Source: Trichopria drosophilae (Eukaryota; Arthropoda; Insecta; Hymenoptera; Diapriidae). From it: DNA of 64,000 nt. The translations under genes and the position numbers were made by a program. The notes under the pieces were generated by a model. The model searched no databases and was not told where the DNA came from. It saw nothing but the letters and a program-made list of their open reading frames with translations. Positions 60,001 through 64,000 of this stretch are shown here, piece after piece; the stretch's first letter is position 1; each line of letters opens with the position of its first letter. The DNA is taken from positions 48,073,001-48,137,000 of the forward strand of contig CM059582.1 in NCBI GenBank assembly GCA_030407085.1, read 5' to 3'.

Positions 60001-61468
60001 ATACAGTACTAAACGTGAACGATATGACAAAGCAATTTTCGAATATTTAAAAAAAACGAGCAGCTATGATTTCTAATTTTGGATTGATCAATCTGTAAAC
60101 TTTATCTAATAAAGTCCCGAAGACAGAATTTAGGTACATTTTTATTAAACCTAAGATAGCTTCAAGGCAGGACTGTACCGTGGTACATATGTGTCCAATT
60201 TAAGAGAAGACTTTTCTGGGCTAGTTTTTTTTATTCGTGAAATTTTTTAAGATTTATGTAACACAATTTTAATACAAGTAATGTTCAATCATTATTTTTT
60301 AGTTATTTTGATTATAATAATGATATTAGGTTATTTAATAAATATATTATTAAATTTGATGTTTCAAACTTACAACATAATACTCAAACGTCTTACTTAA
60401 TACATTAAGAAAAATTTGTAATAATTATTAAACAGTAAAAAATTACTAGTAATAATTATAATCTGGAAAAAATAAAGTTCAAAAACTTGTTGTGAATTTC
60501 TGATGTACAATTCATACTTACGACATGACTATAGGGTATAGTTACATTTTTTAAGTTAAATTGATGTTCAGATCTATTTATTTTGTGTAAGGCTCAGGTT
60601 GCTTCTAAAGTAGTAACAGAAGTCGACCAAGCCAAAGTCAGAATGCCTTAATCAAAAAATTGTTCTGAAAGTCAAAGAGTATGCCTTAAAAGTTTCTTGA
60701 CTTCCGAATTACGAATAAGTCAAAACAACCAAATTTAGGGCCAAAAGGTTTCTTTTTATTATAAATAACTTATAAGCTGATATGATACTCACTTTGAAGT
60801 AAATAAGACCTTGCGTTATTACCTTTACAAATCCAGCGTTTTCCTCAAAGAATTTGGCAGATTTGTTTCCTTTATATACATAAACATTTGAACATTTTTT
60901 TAAATCTTAAACCAATGACCATTTACGACACTATTACACCAGTTATTGAGTTGGACGTGTCTTGAAATTTACAATTAAATATTGAACAACAAATAATAGA
61001 TATAAAAAAACTTACATATAGTGAGAAATTTATAAAAACAACTTGATGTTTCCGTGTATTTGCTGCGAGCGAATCACACTTTTTTGTATTTATCTAAAAT
61101 ATATTATAATTGAAATGCAAGTTGCAACGAATTTTATCGCTAAATATATTAAATTAATTAATGTAATATTAAATTATTGTGGTTAGTCATATTTAATAGA
61201 TTCAAATACTCTTTAAAATACAAATTCATATGTAGTGTGTACTACGAAAGATAATAATAACGTATAAATTCAGCAATCGAGCTTCTGCATTTAAAACATT
61301 GCTAATTCATACATTCGTAAGGAATATAACGAAAATTTATTACATATTATAAACTAACAAAATTAGATTGTGATATGGCCTGCCACAAGAAATGTGAAAA
61401 GTTAACTGGGAATCTATGTGGTTTGAATCAAAAACTCGTCGCCGAAGCTCTCCTTGCTGTAAAGAAGG
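14996..61468 (+). CDS. Pkcdelta: Novel protein kinase C, delta type, 5' half (pseudosubstrate, C1a, C1b)
   Basis: A diacylglycerol/phorbol-ester-responsive Ser/Thr kinase that acts at membranes. Exons: 14996-15093, 17943-18215, 20063-20094, 20622-20707, 21372-21501 and 61367-61468. All are GT-AG and phase-consistent, giving 240 residues so far. The pseudosubstrate is [10 protein letters not shown] (87-96), with Ala91 at the phospho-acceptor position as in mammalian PKC-delta (RRGAIKQAK). C1a spans His103-Cys152 and C1b His175-Cys224; each has the perfect HX12CX2CX13CX2CX4HX2CX7C zinc pattern. The sequence after C1b, [12 protein letters not shown], matches CGINQKLLAEAL of human PKC-delta and fixes the subfamily (delta/theta). 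The kinase domain lies beyond the right edge. The first exon gives about 32 basic residues and no C2 domain, so this transcript should encode a C2-less isoform; other upstream exons could exist. The start is at 14996 or the in-frame ATG at 15002. C1b has Tyr at the position where novel PKCs usually have Trp (Tyr196). Confidence 0.9.
15094..17942. other. PKC-delta intron 1
   Basis: 2.85 kb, AT-rich. There is a perfect palindrome AATAATATTATTCC...GGAATAATATT near 15945-15972. AAAGTGGCACAC (about 16399) faces its inverse GTGTGTGCCACT (about 17191), a possible terminal-repeat pair about 0.8 kb apart. No coding signal. Confidence 0.35.
17943..18215 (+). CDS. Pkcdelta: PKC-delta exon 2 (linker, pseudosubstrate, start of C1a)
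   Basis: The acceptor is ATAATCCGCAG at 17942 and the donor CTATG|GTATGA. It encodes a Pro/Thr-rich linker, the RRGAVK pseudosubstrate and [20 protein letters not shown], the first half of C1a. Confidence 0.9.
18216..20062. other. PKC-delta intron 2
   Basis: 1.85 kb, AT-rich. It includes a TA-rich palindrome at about 18931-18956. No coding signal or clear mobile element. Confidence 0.35.
20063..20094 (+). CDS. Pkcdelta: PKC-delta exon 3 (C1a core, 32 bp)
   Basis: A micro-exon of 32 bp between TTTTTCAG and CAAG|GTAACG. It encodes [10 protein letters not shown] and completes Trp124. It corresponds to GLNKQGYKCRQ of mammalian PKC-delta and is needed to close the C1a zinc pattern. Confidence 0.9.
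20622..20707 (+). CDS. Pkcdelta: PKC-delta exon 4 (end of C1a)
   Basis: The acceptor is TTGTTTCAG and the donor ACTCGT|GTAAGA. It encodes [18 protein letters not shown], the last zinc ligands of C1a, then a short linker. Confidence 0.9.
21372..21501 (+). CDS. Pkcdelta: PKC-delta exon 5 (first part of C1b)
   Basis: The acceptor is TTATTTGCAG and the donor GATG|GTAAGT (phase 1). It encodes [20 protein letters not shown] and [19 protein letters not shown], equivalent to the start of mammalian C1b. Confidence 0.92.
23660..24520. repeat. 'CCATATTGGATCCGCCATTTTGAA' repeat cluster, direct and inverted
   Basis: Two head-to-tail units of about 123 bp begin at 23679 and 23802 (GCAGAATGGT(C/T)AGACTTTTC...CCATTTTGAATTT...CAGC(G/A)ACCCCGAAA). 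From about 24311 two copies run in the opposite sense (GGGTC(G/A)CTGATT(G/A)CGAATCT..., ATTCAAAATGG(T/C)GGA). The whole makes a fold-back cluster. Short plus-strand frames here are readings of the repeat and not genes. Related single copies lie at about 31800-31850 and 48080-48230. Confidence 0.65.
24604..25889. repeat. Interleaved direct repeats R-S-R-S
   Basis: R: 24604-24838 and 25535-25770 share ATTAGC...ATCGATGTGTTTAACTAA, GTCAGGATTTAAATCAACAT and TTTACTAGTATACAT. S: 25485-25527 and 25847-25889 share TACCTTAAATGAAAATTGT and CTTACCCA/ATTTACCCA. In addition CTACCAATTGCATTAGATGT (about 25044-25063) is inverted at about 25431-25450. This looks like old duplication of a mobile element just upstream of the nested promoter. 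Confidence 0.6.
25890..26389 (+). promoter_or_regulatory. CpG-rich promoter/5' UTR inside the PKC intron
   Basis: A sharp rise in GC and CG dinucleotides (about 25900-26480), compared with the surrounding AT-rich intron, stops just after a good exon-donor pair at 26469. It precedes the ATG of the short first exon. Clear TATA or Inr elements were not recognised. A minus-strand frame of 123 codons over it has no coding features. It is read as an internal promoter. Confidence 0.5.
26390..26469 (+). CDS. First exon of the nested gene (26 codons)
   Basis: ATG in GAAAG-ATG-C context, Tyr/His/Gly-rich peptide, consensus donor GTAAGC. It is in frame with the 3.8-kb exon 22.6 kb downstream and sits at the 3' edge of a CpG-rich patch. 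Confidence 0.62.
26390..52923 (+). CDS. Large charged, mostly disordered protein nested in the PKC-delta intron (two exons)
   Basis: Exon 1, 26390-26469, encodes [20 protein letters not shown] and LMTGVS, with donor AGTCG|GTAAGC in phase 2. Exon 2 starts at 49038 after TTGATTTTCAG, with one base completing the Arg codon (CG+A). The product then reads [20 protein letters not shown], sharing the Tyr/His/Ser style of exon 1. The frame runs open to a stop at 52921-52923, for about 1,321 aa. Coding texture seems to end at SPRLSS near 52795; a CTA|GTAGGG donor there (phase 1) may lead to further exons. Features: Arg-rich start; RRRSSADVS, a basophilic-kinase-like site at about 180-188; a coiled coil of about 35 residues around 188-223 ([16 protein letters not shown]); acidic and KKTKKKRK tracts; very long Lys/Glu/Ser-rich disorder; a Thr/Pro-rich part; and a Ser/Thr-rich tail ([11 protein letters not shown]). 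No catalytic domain is seen and I do not recognise the family. It could be a cytoskeletal scaffold or a long alternative N-terminus of PKC-delta. Confidence 0.7.
26470..29096. other. Intronic, nothing recognised
   Basis: About 2.6 kb of AT-rich intron of the nested unit. Small frames (for example 26674-26904 plus, 27057-27248 minus) show no family features. No repeat structure is evident. Confidence 0.35.
29097..29263. mobile_element. Palindromic MITE related to the TACTCTCTAAA family
   Basis: The left end TACTCTCTAAATTTA and the right end (reverse complement TACCCTCTAACTCAG) are similar to the 11152-11359 element. Inside, TTATTGAATGAG faces CTCATTCAATTA. About 167 bp. Confidence 0.45.
30378..30556. 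mobile_element. MITE with GGGTGYGGGTCGAAAAA ends
   Basis: The left end ATGGGTGTGGGTCGAAAAAC and the right end (reverse complement TAGGGTGCGGGTCGAAAAAT) continue in register (CCAACAGGACAAAA / CGACAGGGCAAAA). The interior is an iterated '(A)AAAG.TGA.A' phrase (GAAAGTCAAAAAGATGACAA). About 180 bp, no coding capacity. Confidence 0.6.
30623..30653 (+). ncRNA. Hammerhead-ribozyme-like motif (PLE-type remnant)
   Basis: CTGAAGA, a short stem (GAC with GTT) around an AT-rich loop, then GAAAC followed by GTC. This fits the hammerhead core CUGANGA...GAAAC. Penelope-like elements of arthropods carry such motifs. Stem I and III partners were not verified, so activity is not claimed. Confidence 0.35.
31943..32120. 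repeat. Three tandem copies of a ~60-bp palindromic unit
   Basis: Units start at 31943 (CAGGCAACAATCAAACG), 32001 (CAGGTAGCAATCGGACG) and 32062 (CAGGCAACAATAAGGCG), spaced 58 and 61 bp. Each contains CTGATA in the middle and ends near CATCAGGG or GATCAGGCC, so neighbouring copies can pair through CCTGATCAGG-like joints. Satellite-like, GC-richer than its surroundings. Confidence 0.65.
32769..33480. mobile_element. Fold-back element with ~190-bp arms
   Basis: The left arm, about 32769-32963, includes GGCTTAATAGAAGTTATAAA and CAACCAAACAAATTAATGTA. The right arm 33291-33480 carries the same in reverse complement (GGCTTAATACAAGTTGCAAA, CAACCAAACAAATTAATGTA). Both end in (CATTAAGCTAGATTT / CATAAAGCTAGATTT). 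The spacer of about 330 bp contains a hammerhead-like motif. A partial direct copy of the inner arm (AAACAAGTTAATAAAAA) lies at about 32713, outside the element. Confidence 0.68.
33052..33083 (-). ncRNA. Hammerhead-like motif, minus strand
   Basis: On the minus strand CTGAAGA is followed by GGGTCAT, a short loop, ATGAGTG and AAAA. TCAT/ATGA can pair as stem II. A degenerate relative of the motif at 30623. Confidence 0.28.
33481..35239. other. Intronic, no gene recognised
   Basis: AT-rich; a GA-rich run at about 34884-34919. Short frames near 34409-34956 have no family features. A T-arm-like GAGTTCGAGTCC (minus, near 34050) has no matching tRNA body. Confidence 0.35.
35240..35530. repeat. Degenerate 'GAATCTG' iterated tract
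   Basis: Variants of GAATCTG(A/G/T) / (G)ATTCTGA recur many times (for example near 35253, 35265, 35298, 35305, 35379, 35412, 35521) with 'GTCAG..CAGGATTATCCTGG' palindromes between. It resembles the 'TGATCAGG' array at 31943 in style. Confidence 0.45.
35870..35925. repeat. Dispersed repeat fragment 'CAATGGCGTGAGAAAAACCAC'
   Basis: ACAATGGCGTGAGAAAAACC with ACTATTCGCAATAATC recurs at about 62038-62075 as CAATGGCGTAGGAAAAACC with ACCTTCGTGAGAATAA. Shared fragment of a dispersed insect repeat. Confidence 0.5.
36180..36830. promoter_or_regulatory. CpG-rich patch inside the intron
   Basis: A GC/CG-rich patch in the AT-rich intron, like those at the two inferred promoters. A plus-strand frame is open from 36291 to 36668 (125 codons, no ATG near its start, basic and Trp-containing) without a recognised domain or consensus donor. 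It may be a third promoter with an untranslated exon, or old transposon sequence. Confidence 0.3.
36831..38340. other. Intronic, nothing recognised
   Basis: AT-rich, no coding signal, no clear repeat. It is followed at about 38348-38359 by a run of 12 C residues. Confidence 0.3.
39220..39490 (-). pseudogene. LINE reverse-transcriptase relic (CPQGG...YADD)
   Basis: The minus-strand frame from 39484 reads [20 protein letters not shown] and then [12 protein letters not shown] (YADD at 39371-39360) before a TGA; beyond it [14 protein letters not shown] follows. This is the RT palm (motifs B and C) and the next block of a Jockey/I/R1-like LINE, with a stop and no flanking domains. It is unlike the LINE at 55902, so from another family. 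Confidence 0.65.
39491..41103. other. Intronic, nothing recognised
   Basis: AT-rich; weak scattered phrases of the 'GCTTTTTCGGGG' / CAGCGACCCC repeats near 40620-40760. No gene seen. Confidence 0.3.
41104..41379 (-). pseudogene. GC-richer frame with histone-H2A-like pattern, probable relic
   Basis: A 91-codon minus-strand frame without a start codon (TAG just upstream at 41382-41380) stands out from its AT-rich setting. In order it gives [15 protein letters not shown], then [16 protein letters not shown] and [17 protein letters not shown]. These recall the H2A blocks SSRAGLQFPVGR, VYLAAVLEYLAAEVLE and [20 protein letters not shown]. The likeness is partial and judged by eye; it could be chance. 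Confidence 0.25.
42033..42063 (-). ncRNA. Hammerhead-like motif, minus strand
   Basis: On the minus strand CTGAAGA, then G, a perfect 5-bp stem GACTC-ATATTA-GAGTC, then AAAAC. This has the CUGANGA-stem II-(G)AAA layout with the G of GAAA replaced by A, so probably inactive. Likely another Penelope-like remnant. Confidence 0.38.
42225..42455. mobile_element. Short fold-back repeat
   Basis: The left arm (TATTTCAGGGTGAAC..., TTTACGAATGCACGTCAAGT, TTCAGAATTAGGTGAGAATT) is mirrored by the right arm, whose reverse complement has TTTCAGGGCG, TTTACGAATGTATACCTAGT and TTCAGAATTGGGTGAGAATT. About 230 bp, no coding. Confidence 0.6.
42534..43742. mobile_element. 1.2-kb TTAA-flanked palindromic element (piggyBac-like, non-autonomous)
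   Basis: TTAA at 42534-42537 and at 43739-43742 bound two arms of about 400-430 bp in inverted orientation. Left tip CACTTTTCGTCCCG; right tip (reverse complement) CCCTTTTCGTCCTG. Both continue with GACACAACTTT(C/T)AACGCTGT, AATCGCGTTTTTTGAC and AAAAGGCACTAAT(G/A)GCGT. The spacer is about 380 bp. Duplicated TTAA plus CCC/CAC-T tips are the hallmark of piggyBac superfamily MITEs. No transposase is encoded; frames in the arms (42634-42942 plus and antisense) are readings of the repeat. Confidence 0.75.
43900..44165. repeat. Inverted repeat and dispersed 'ATATTAGAGAAATTCAT' copy
   Basis: GAGAATTTTCGGAAATA (about 44110-44126) faces TATTTCCGAAAATTCTCGA (about 44140-44158). The preceding block CTATAAAATATTAGAGAAATTCATC...GAATTGAT matches 2393-2430 on the same strand, so it is a shared repeat. 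Confidence 0.5.
44166..48060. other. Intronic, no gene recognised
   Basis: 3.9 kb AT-rich. At about 47187-47222 the end GGTAAATTTTAAGGTAG...TTTTTTCAGTGTAC resembles the TACACTGAA tips of the 2208 element, with a weak partner near 46950. No coding signal. Confidence 0.35.
48060..48240. repeat. Single copy of the 'GATTCGTAATCAGCAA' repeat
   Basis: CCAATTTGACGCCGGATTCG and TAATCAGCAATCTCGAAAAG match the family at 23660-24520, preceded by a related copy (TTCGTAATGCGTGACCTCAAAA). Lies 0.8 kb before the large exon. Confidence 0.5.
49038..52923 (+). CDS. 3.8-kb exon of the nested gene
   Basis: Begins after TTGATTTTCAG with phase 2 and has no ATG in its first 390 bp, so an upstream exon must supply the start. 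It is GC-richer than its flanks and rich in Lys, Glu, Ser and Asp. Coding texture ends near 52795; the last 43 codons to the stop at 52921 are AT-rich and hydrophobic ([15 protein letters not shown]) and are probably intron read-through. Antisense frames over it are shadows. Confidence 0.8.
52924..55881. other. Intronic/3' flank, no gene recognised
   Basis: AT-rich. AATAAA at about 53777-53782 would serve if transcription ends with the stop at 52921. A short CA-rich, CG-containing patch lies at about 55402-55445. No exon with good sites was recognised. Confidence 0.35.
55882..55901. repeat. Target-site duplication, copy 1
   Basis: ATTAAAACATGTACTATATA, identical over 20 bp to 59984-60003; neighbouring bases differ (G before here, C before there; T after here, C after there). 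Confidence 0.85.
56248..58390 (-). pseudogene. LINE reverse transcriptase and C-terminal zinc knuckle (frameshifted)
   Basis: The frame from about 58390 to 58019 ([35 protein letters not shown]) breaks at a run of eight A (plus T8, 58072-58079). The next frame runs 58017-56248. RT motifs: [20 protein letters not shown] (fingers), [12 protein letters not shown] (motif A), [16 protein letters not shown] (motif B), [12 protein letters not shown] (motif C; YADD at 57387-57376), and [10 protein letters not shown]. The C-terminus has [17 protein letters not shown], a CX2C...HX4C knuckle. All catalytic Asp residues are present. Confidence 0.85.
58306..59560 (-). pseudogene. LINE N-terminus and AP-endonuclease domain (frameshifted)
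   Basis: Starts at ATG 59560 ([12 protein letters not shown]). The frame shifts at a run of seven G (plus strand C7, 59402-59408), after which [17 protein letters not shown] follows. Catalytic motifs are kept: GLTETW (Glu), [12 protein letters not shown] (Asp/Asn), VIDYAVV and ESDHQPL (Ser-Asp-His). So the endonuclease is complete in content. This frame stops at 58306 after a second shift near 58385-58405; the alternate frame reads on. Confidence 0.82.
59984..60003. repeat. Target-site duplication, copy 2
   Basis: Second copy of ATTAAAACATGTACTATATA, on the 5' side of the LINE. Perfect identity points to a fairly recent insertion. Confidence 0.85.
60004..61366. other. End of the long PKC intron
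   Basis: AT-rich, no gene or repeat recognised. It ends at the AAAATTAG acceptor of PKC exon 6; the polypyrimidine tract is weak (AAACTAACAAAATTAG). Confidence 0.4.
61367..61468 (+). CDS. Pkcdelta: PKC-delta exon 6 (end of C1b and delta-type linker)
   Basis: 102 bp, phase 1 to phase 1, donor AAGG|GTAAGT. It encodes [19 protein letters not shown], the last C1b zinc ligands, then [14 protein letters not shown], the linker typical of PKC-delta/theta that leads to the kinase domain. The kinase exons lie to the right of the window. Confidence 0.92.
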
Positions 61469-64000
61469 GTAAGTGTTTTAATAGCTACATTCGTAATTTA
61501 GCATGGTGAGTTAGTGCACAAGTTTTAATAGTGATTTCAAGTTTTCATTGTTATTATATATCGCAACAGCAGTGATGATTTGTTACATGCACAGGATTCG
61601 TGAGAAATATAACAAGAATTTAATTATTTCAATGGGGGTTAATGTTCACGTTCACGAATAAATATGGCATTGAAAATGTTTTTTAGTAAATAATTTATAT
61701 GGAACTTTTGCGACTTTTACGTTTATTCCAGTAATTTGTTTTTTGAGGACAGAAATTTGTGAACACTGCAATTTACTAGTTTTGGAAAGGACTGGACAAA
61801 AATTAATAAGATTTTAGCAGACCAAAAAAATTAAAAATCGTAAAACTCATCTGAAACTTGTTATTCGGCGGTTTGTTAATGTCGCTGCATTTCCGTCACT
61901 TTTTAGAGGTTATGTTCAAATCCCTGGTCTATAGTAGGATTGTATGGACCTCTGATATGGATTCAAGGACCGAAAAAACATATAATAATTTATCTAACAG
62001 AACATCTTCGTTTTAAGAGTACTCACATTCGGGTGTGCAATGGCGTAGGAAAAACCACCTTCGTGAGAATAAACCCCTCACCAGGAACGCCGGGTTGTCA
62101 GTCGATAAAACATCGATTCTTTTCAAATACTGATCCTCATGTAGGAGTTTATATTTTGGCTGCAAATCGATTACAAAAGTCTTTCACTTTTTATCGAATA
62201 ATGTGACTGTGGTGACAAAACTTTATTGCAATGCCGCTAATGCTATCATTCGATTTCCTAGCAATTTCGTCGTTTGAAAGTTAGAAACATTGGGTAATAT
62301 TAATGGTGTCTTTTGGAGCAATTAAAAAAGTTATTAGATATTTGGCGAGACTATTTCCGTGCGTTGTTAGTGAAAATTAATATGGTAAAAACTTTCGTTA
62401 GAAAGATAAGTAAATGCATTAAGAAAAATCTAAAAGTGTCATAGATTGTATAAATTGTTCCTAGGAATCCAATGAATCCGTTTTTACAATCGCACTATTG
62501 GTTTCAAAAAGTGAAAAACGAGTCAAGCGGAAATTCGTGAGATATTAAGTGACAAATTTTGTTTATGATTCCGTATTTGGATGTTAATTATCTGTTTCAT
62601 ATTATTTTTTTTGAGATACCCCGAAACTGCAAAGAATTCAAGGAGAAAAAAAAAGAATCGAAGGCATACAATTGATCCATCAAATTTGACGAATATACTA
62701 AAAATATCAATCAAAGAATAAAGGATGATGTAGCTTCTTTCACATTTTATCGGGTATATGAAAGTGTAACCCGGATCAATATTATTCTTTTTTTTTCATT
62801 TGTCTGTTTAAAAATTATATATAATTATGTCCGTATTCAAAAACTGTTTTTTTTTATGAAAAATTATCTTTCGAGGTGACTTTGTCACCTTCGAAATTCG
62901 GAAAAAAATTATACCTTTGCGCAATTTGCTAAAATTCTATTCAATTACTCTTTTCAAATAAAGTAAACAAACCCGTGATAAACTGAACGTAACCAATGGA
63001 AAACTTTTCCAGCCGCCTTTTCAGGATATATTTTAATTATAATATTTCCATGGAAACATTAGAATCATTTTACTTTTAAAAAAATGTTATCAATTAATAC
63101 CTGATTTTATGGTATGTATTTTAAAGAATAAAAGAAATCAGTTGAAAATAAACGATTGTGTTTTACATACCACGTGCTTATATTATACGCAGGTAGTTCC
63201 TAAATATATACGATTTTAATAAAATTTTTATCACGAAAACATTCAAATTAACATTCAAATTATGAATATAATTGGTAACAAATGATCAACTTAAAATTAG
63301 AATGAAATGCGTCGTCGAGAAGTCGAAATTCATAACGCTACCGAAATTTCCAAGTGTTTAAGTTTATCACTTAAATTTCACCAAGAACATTCTTGGCATT
63401 AAGTTGCCAAATACTTTACATTAAAAAAATTGTCTGGAATCAATCCAATATCTGAATGTAATGAATATGTAACTTTCTTGTTGGCGGTTTTATCTGTTGC
63501 GAATATATTATGACATTTATGTGCGAAGTAATAAAAGCGTAATTCATGTATGAAATTCTCAAAATTGGCCATAAAATGATATTCAGAAAATTATTATTTA
63601 TCGTTGGAATAGACATAATTTTCATTATCAAAATTACATCTAAATTTTGTTTGAGTAAAAGTGGAATAGAGTTTCATAATCAATTGTTTCTTTGTTTTAT
63701 ACTTAGAAAATTTATTCACTCTTCGTTACAAACCATAATTGTATTCCATTAATTTATTAAAATTGAAACACATCATTTGGCTAAATGAAAAAAATCATAT
63801 CAAACTCTGTCGTAGTTTAGTTGAATAAAGCATTATTTGGTATACAACTAGTATAAATTCCACTAGTTCTCACTATTTTCGCTTAAAATAGAGTGTAAAT
63901 TGCAATAAAGAGTACCATCATTACTTAACATTCATTTGTTCATATTCTCAATGAATTCGAGACTTCCCTTATGTGAATGTGTTGCTGATTTGAATTTTTG
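61469..64000. other. PKC-delta intron 6 (to window end)
   Basis: 2.5 kb AT-rich intron that continues past the edge. It holds the dispersed repeat fragment at about 62036-62100 (CAATGGCGTAGGAAAAACC). The frame at 61940-62206 crosses this repeat and is not a gene. No further PKC exon recognised. Confidence 0.45.

Larger units (their letters stand above)
21502..61366. other. 39.9-kb PKC-delta intron splitting C1b
   Basis: The donor at 21502 and the acceptor AAAATTAG at 61366 join GAT-G to AT-TGT and restore C1b exactly ([13 protein letters not shown]). Within it lie a same-strand promoter with a large exon, an intact-length LINE and most of the fold-back elements. The 21502-23678 part has no gene, repeat family or notable structure that I can see. 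Confidence 0.85.

Noticed and set aside
61940..62206. 88-codon frame with GxGKT-like 'GVGKTT'
   Set aside because: Crosses a dispersed repeat also seen at 35870; the P-loop-like word is chance, and no ATPase context exists.
1..64000. CRISPR arrays, operons, ribosome binding sites
   Set aside because: Clearly eukaryotic spliced genes; no regular spaced direct repeats of CRISPR type.

Overview
The window is AT-rich eukaryotic DNA with short, widely spaced, GT-AG-spliced exons. It is an insect genome and most likely hymenopteran. That rests on the paralogue style of the short-chain dehydrogenases, the insect-type novel PKC, the very AT-rich introns, and the many 'CCATTTTGAATTTTTAAAAT...CAGCGACCCC' and MITE-type repeats. 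The order is an inference from sequence alone.

Layout. (1) 1-11.7 kb, minus strand: two tandem short-chain dehydrogenase/reductase (SDR) genes of the SDR11/farnesol-dehydrogenase-like type. SDR-A (11576 to 4290) is complete: five exons, 248 aa, all catalytic motifs. SDR-B has only exons 1 and 2 (3313 to 2909); the rest lies left of the window or is lost. Both have a TATATAAA(A)GAG box exactly 96 bp before the ATG. (2) 14.3-61.5 kb, plus strand: the 5' half of a novel protein kinase C (delta type). A GC-richer first exon (14996-15093) supplies a short N-terminus without a C2 domain. The pseudosubstrate and C1a/C1b domains follow, and the kinase domain lies beyond the right edge. The last intron seen is 39.9 kb and splits C1b. 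(3) Inside that intron, on the same strand, sits what looks like a second transcription unit: a CpG-rich promoter region, a 26-codon first exon (26390-26469) and a 3.8 kb exon (from 49038) coding for a highly charged, mostly disordered protein of about 1,300 aa. I do not recognise it. The two exons join in frame, and the possible donor at 52795 is also phase-compatible with the next PKC exon, so it may be a second promoter of the PKC locus.

(4) Mobile DNA. A near full-length, APE-type non-LTR retrotransposon (LINE, minus strand, 55902-59983) is flanked by a perfect 20-bp target-site duplication; its single ORF is broken by three single-base shifts. There are a decayed Penelope-like element (9.76-10.7 kb), three hammerhead-ribozyme-like motifs, two older LINE reverse-transcriptase relics, and many fold-back/MITE elements. 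The largest is a 1.2 kb TTAA-flanked piggyBac-like palindrome at 42534-43742. Tandem and dispersed repeats fill much of the rest. No convincing tRNA, rRNA or CRISPR was seen.

The protein-coding part therefore comprises a xenobiotic/terpenoid-type redox pair divergently arranged next to a diacylglycerol-responsive kinase locus that probably uses more than one promoter.
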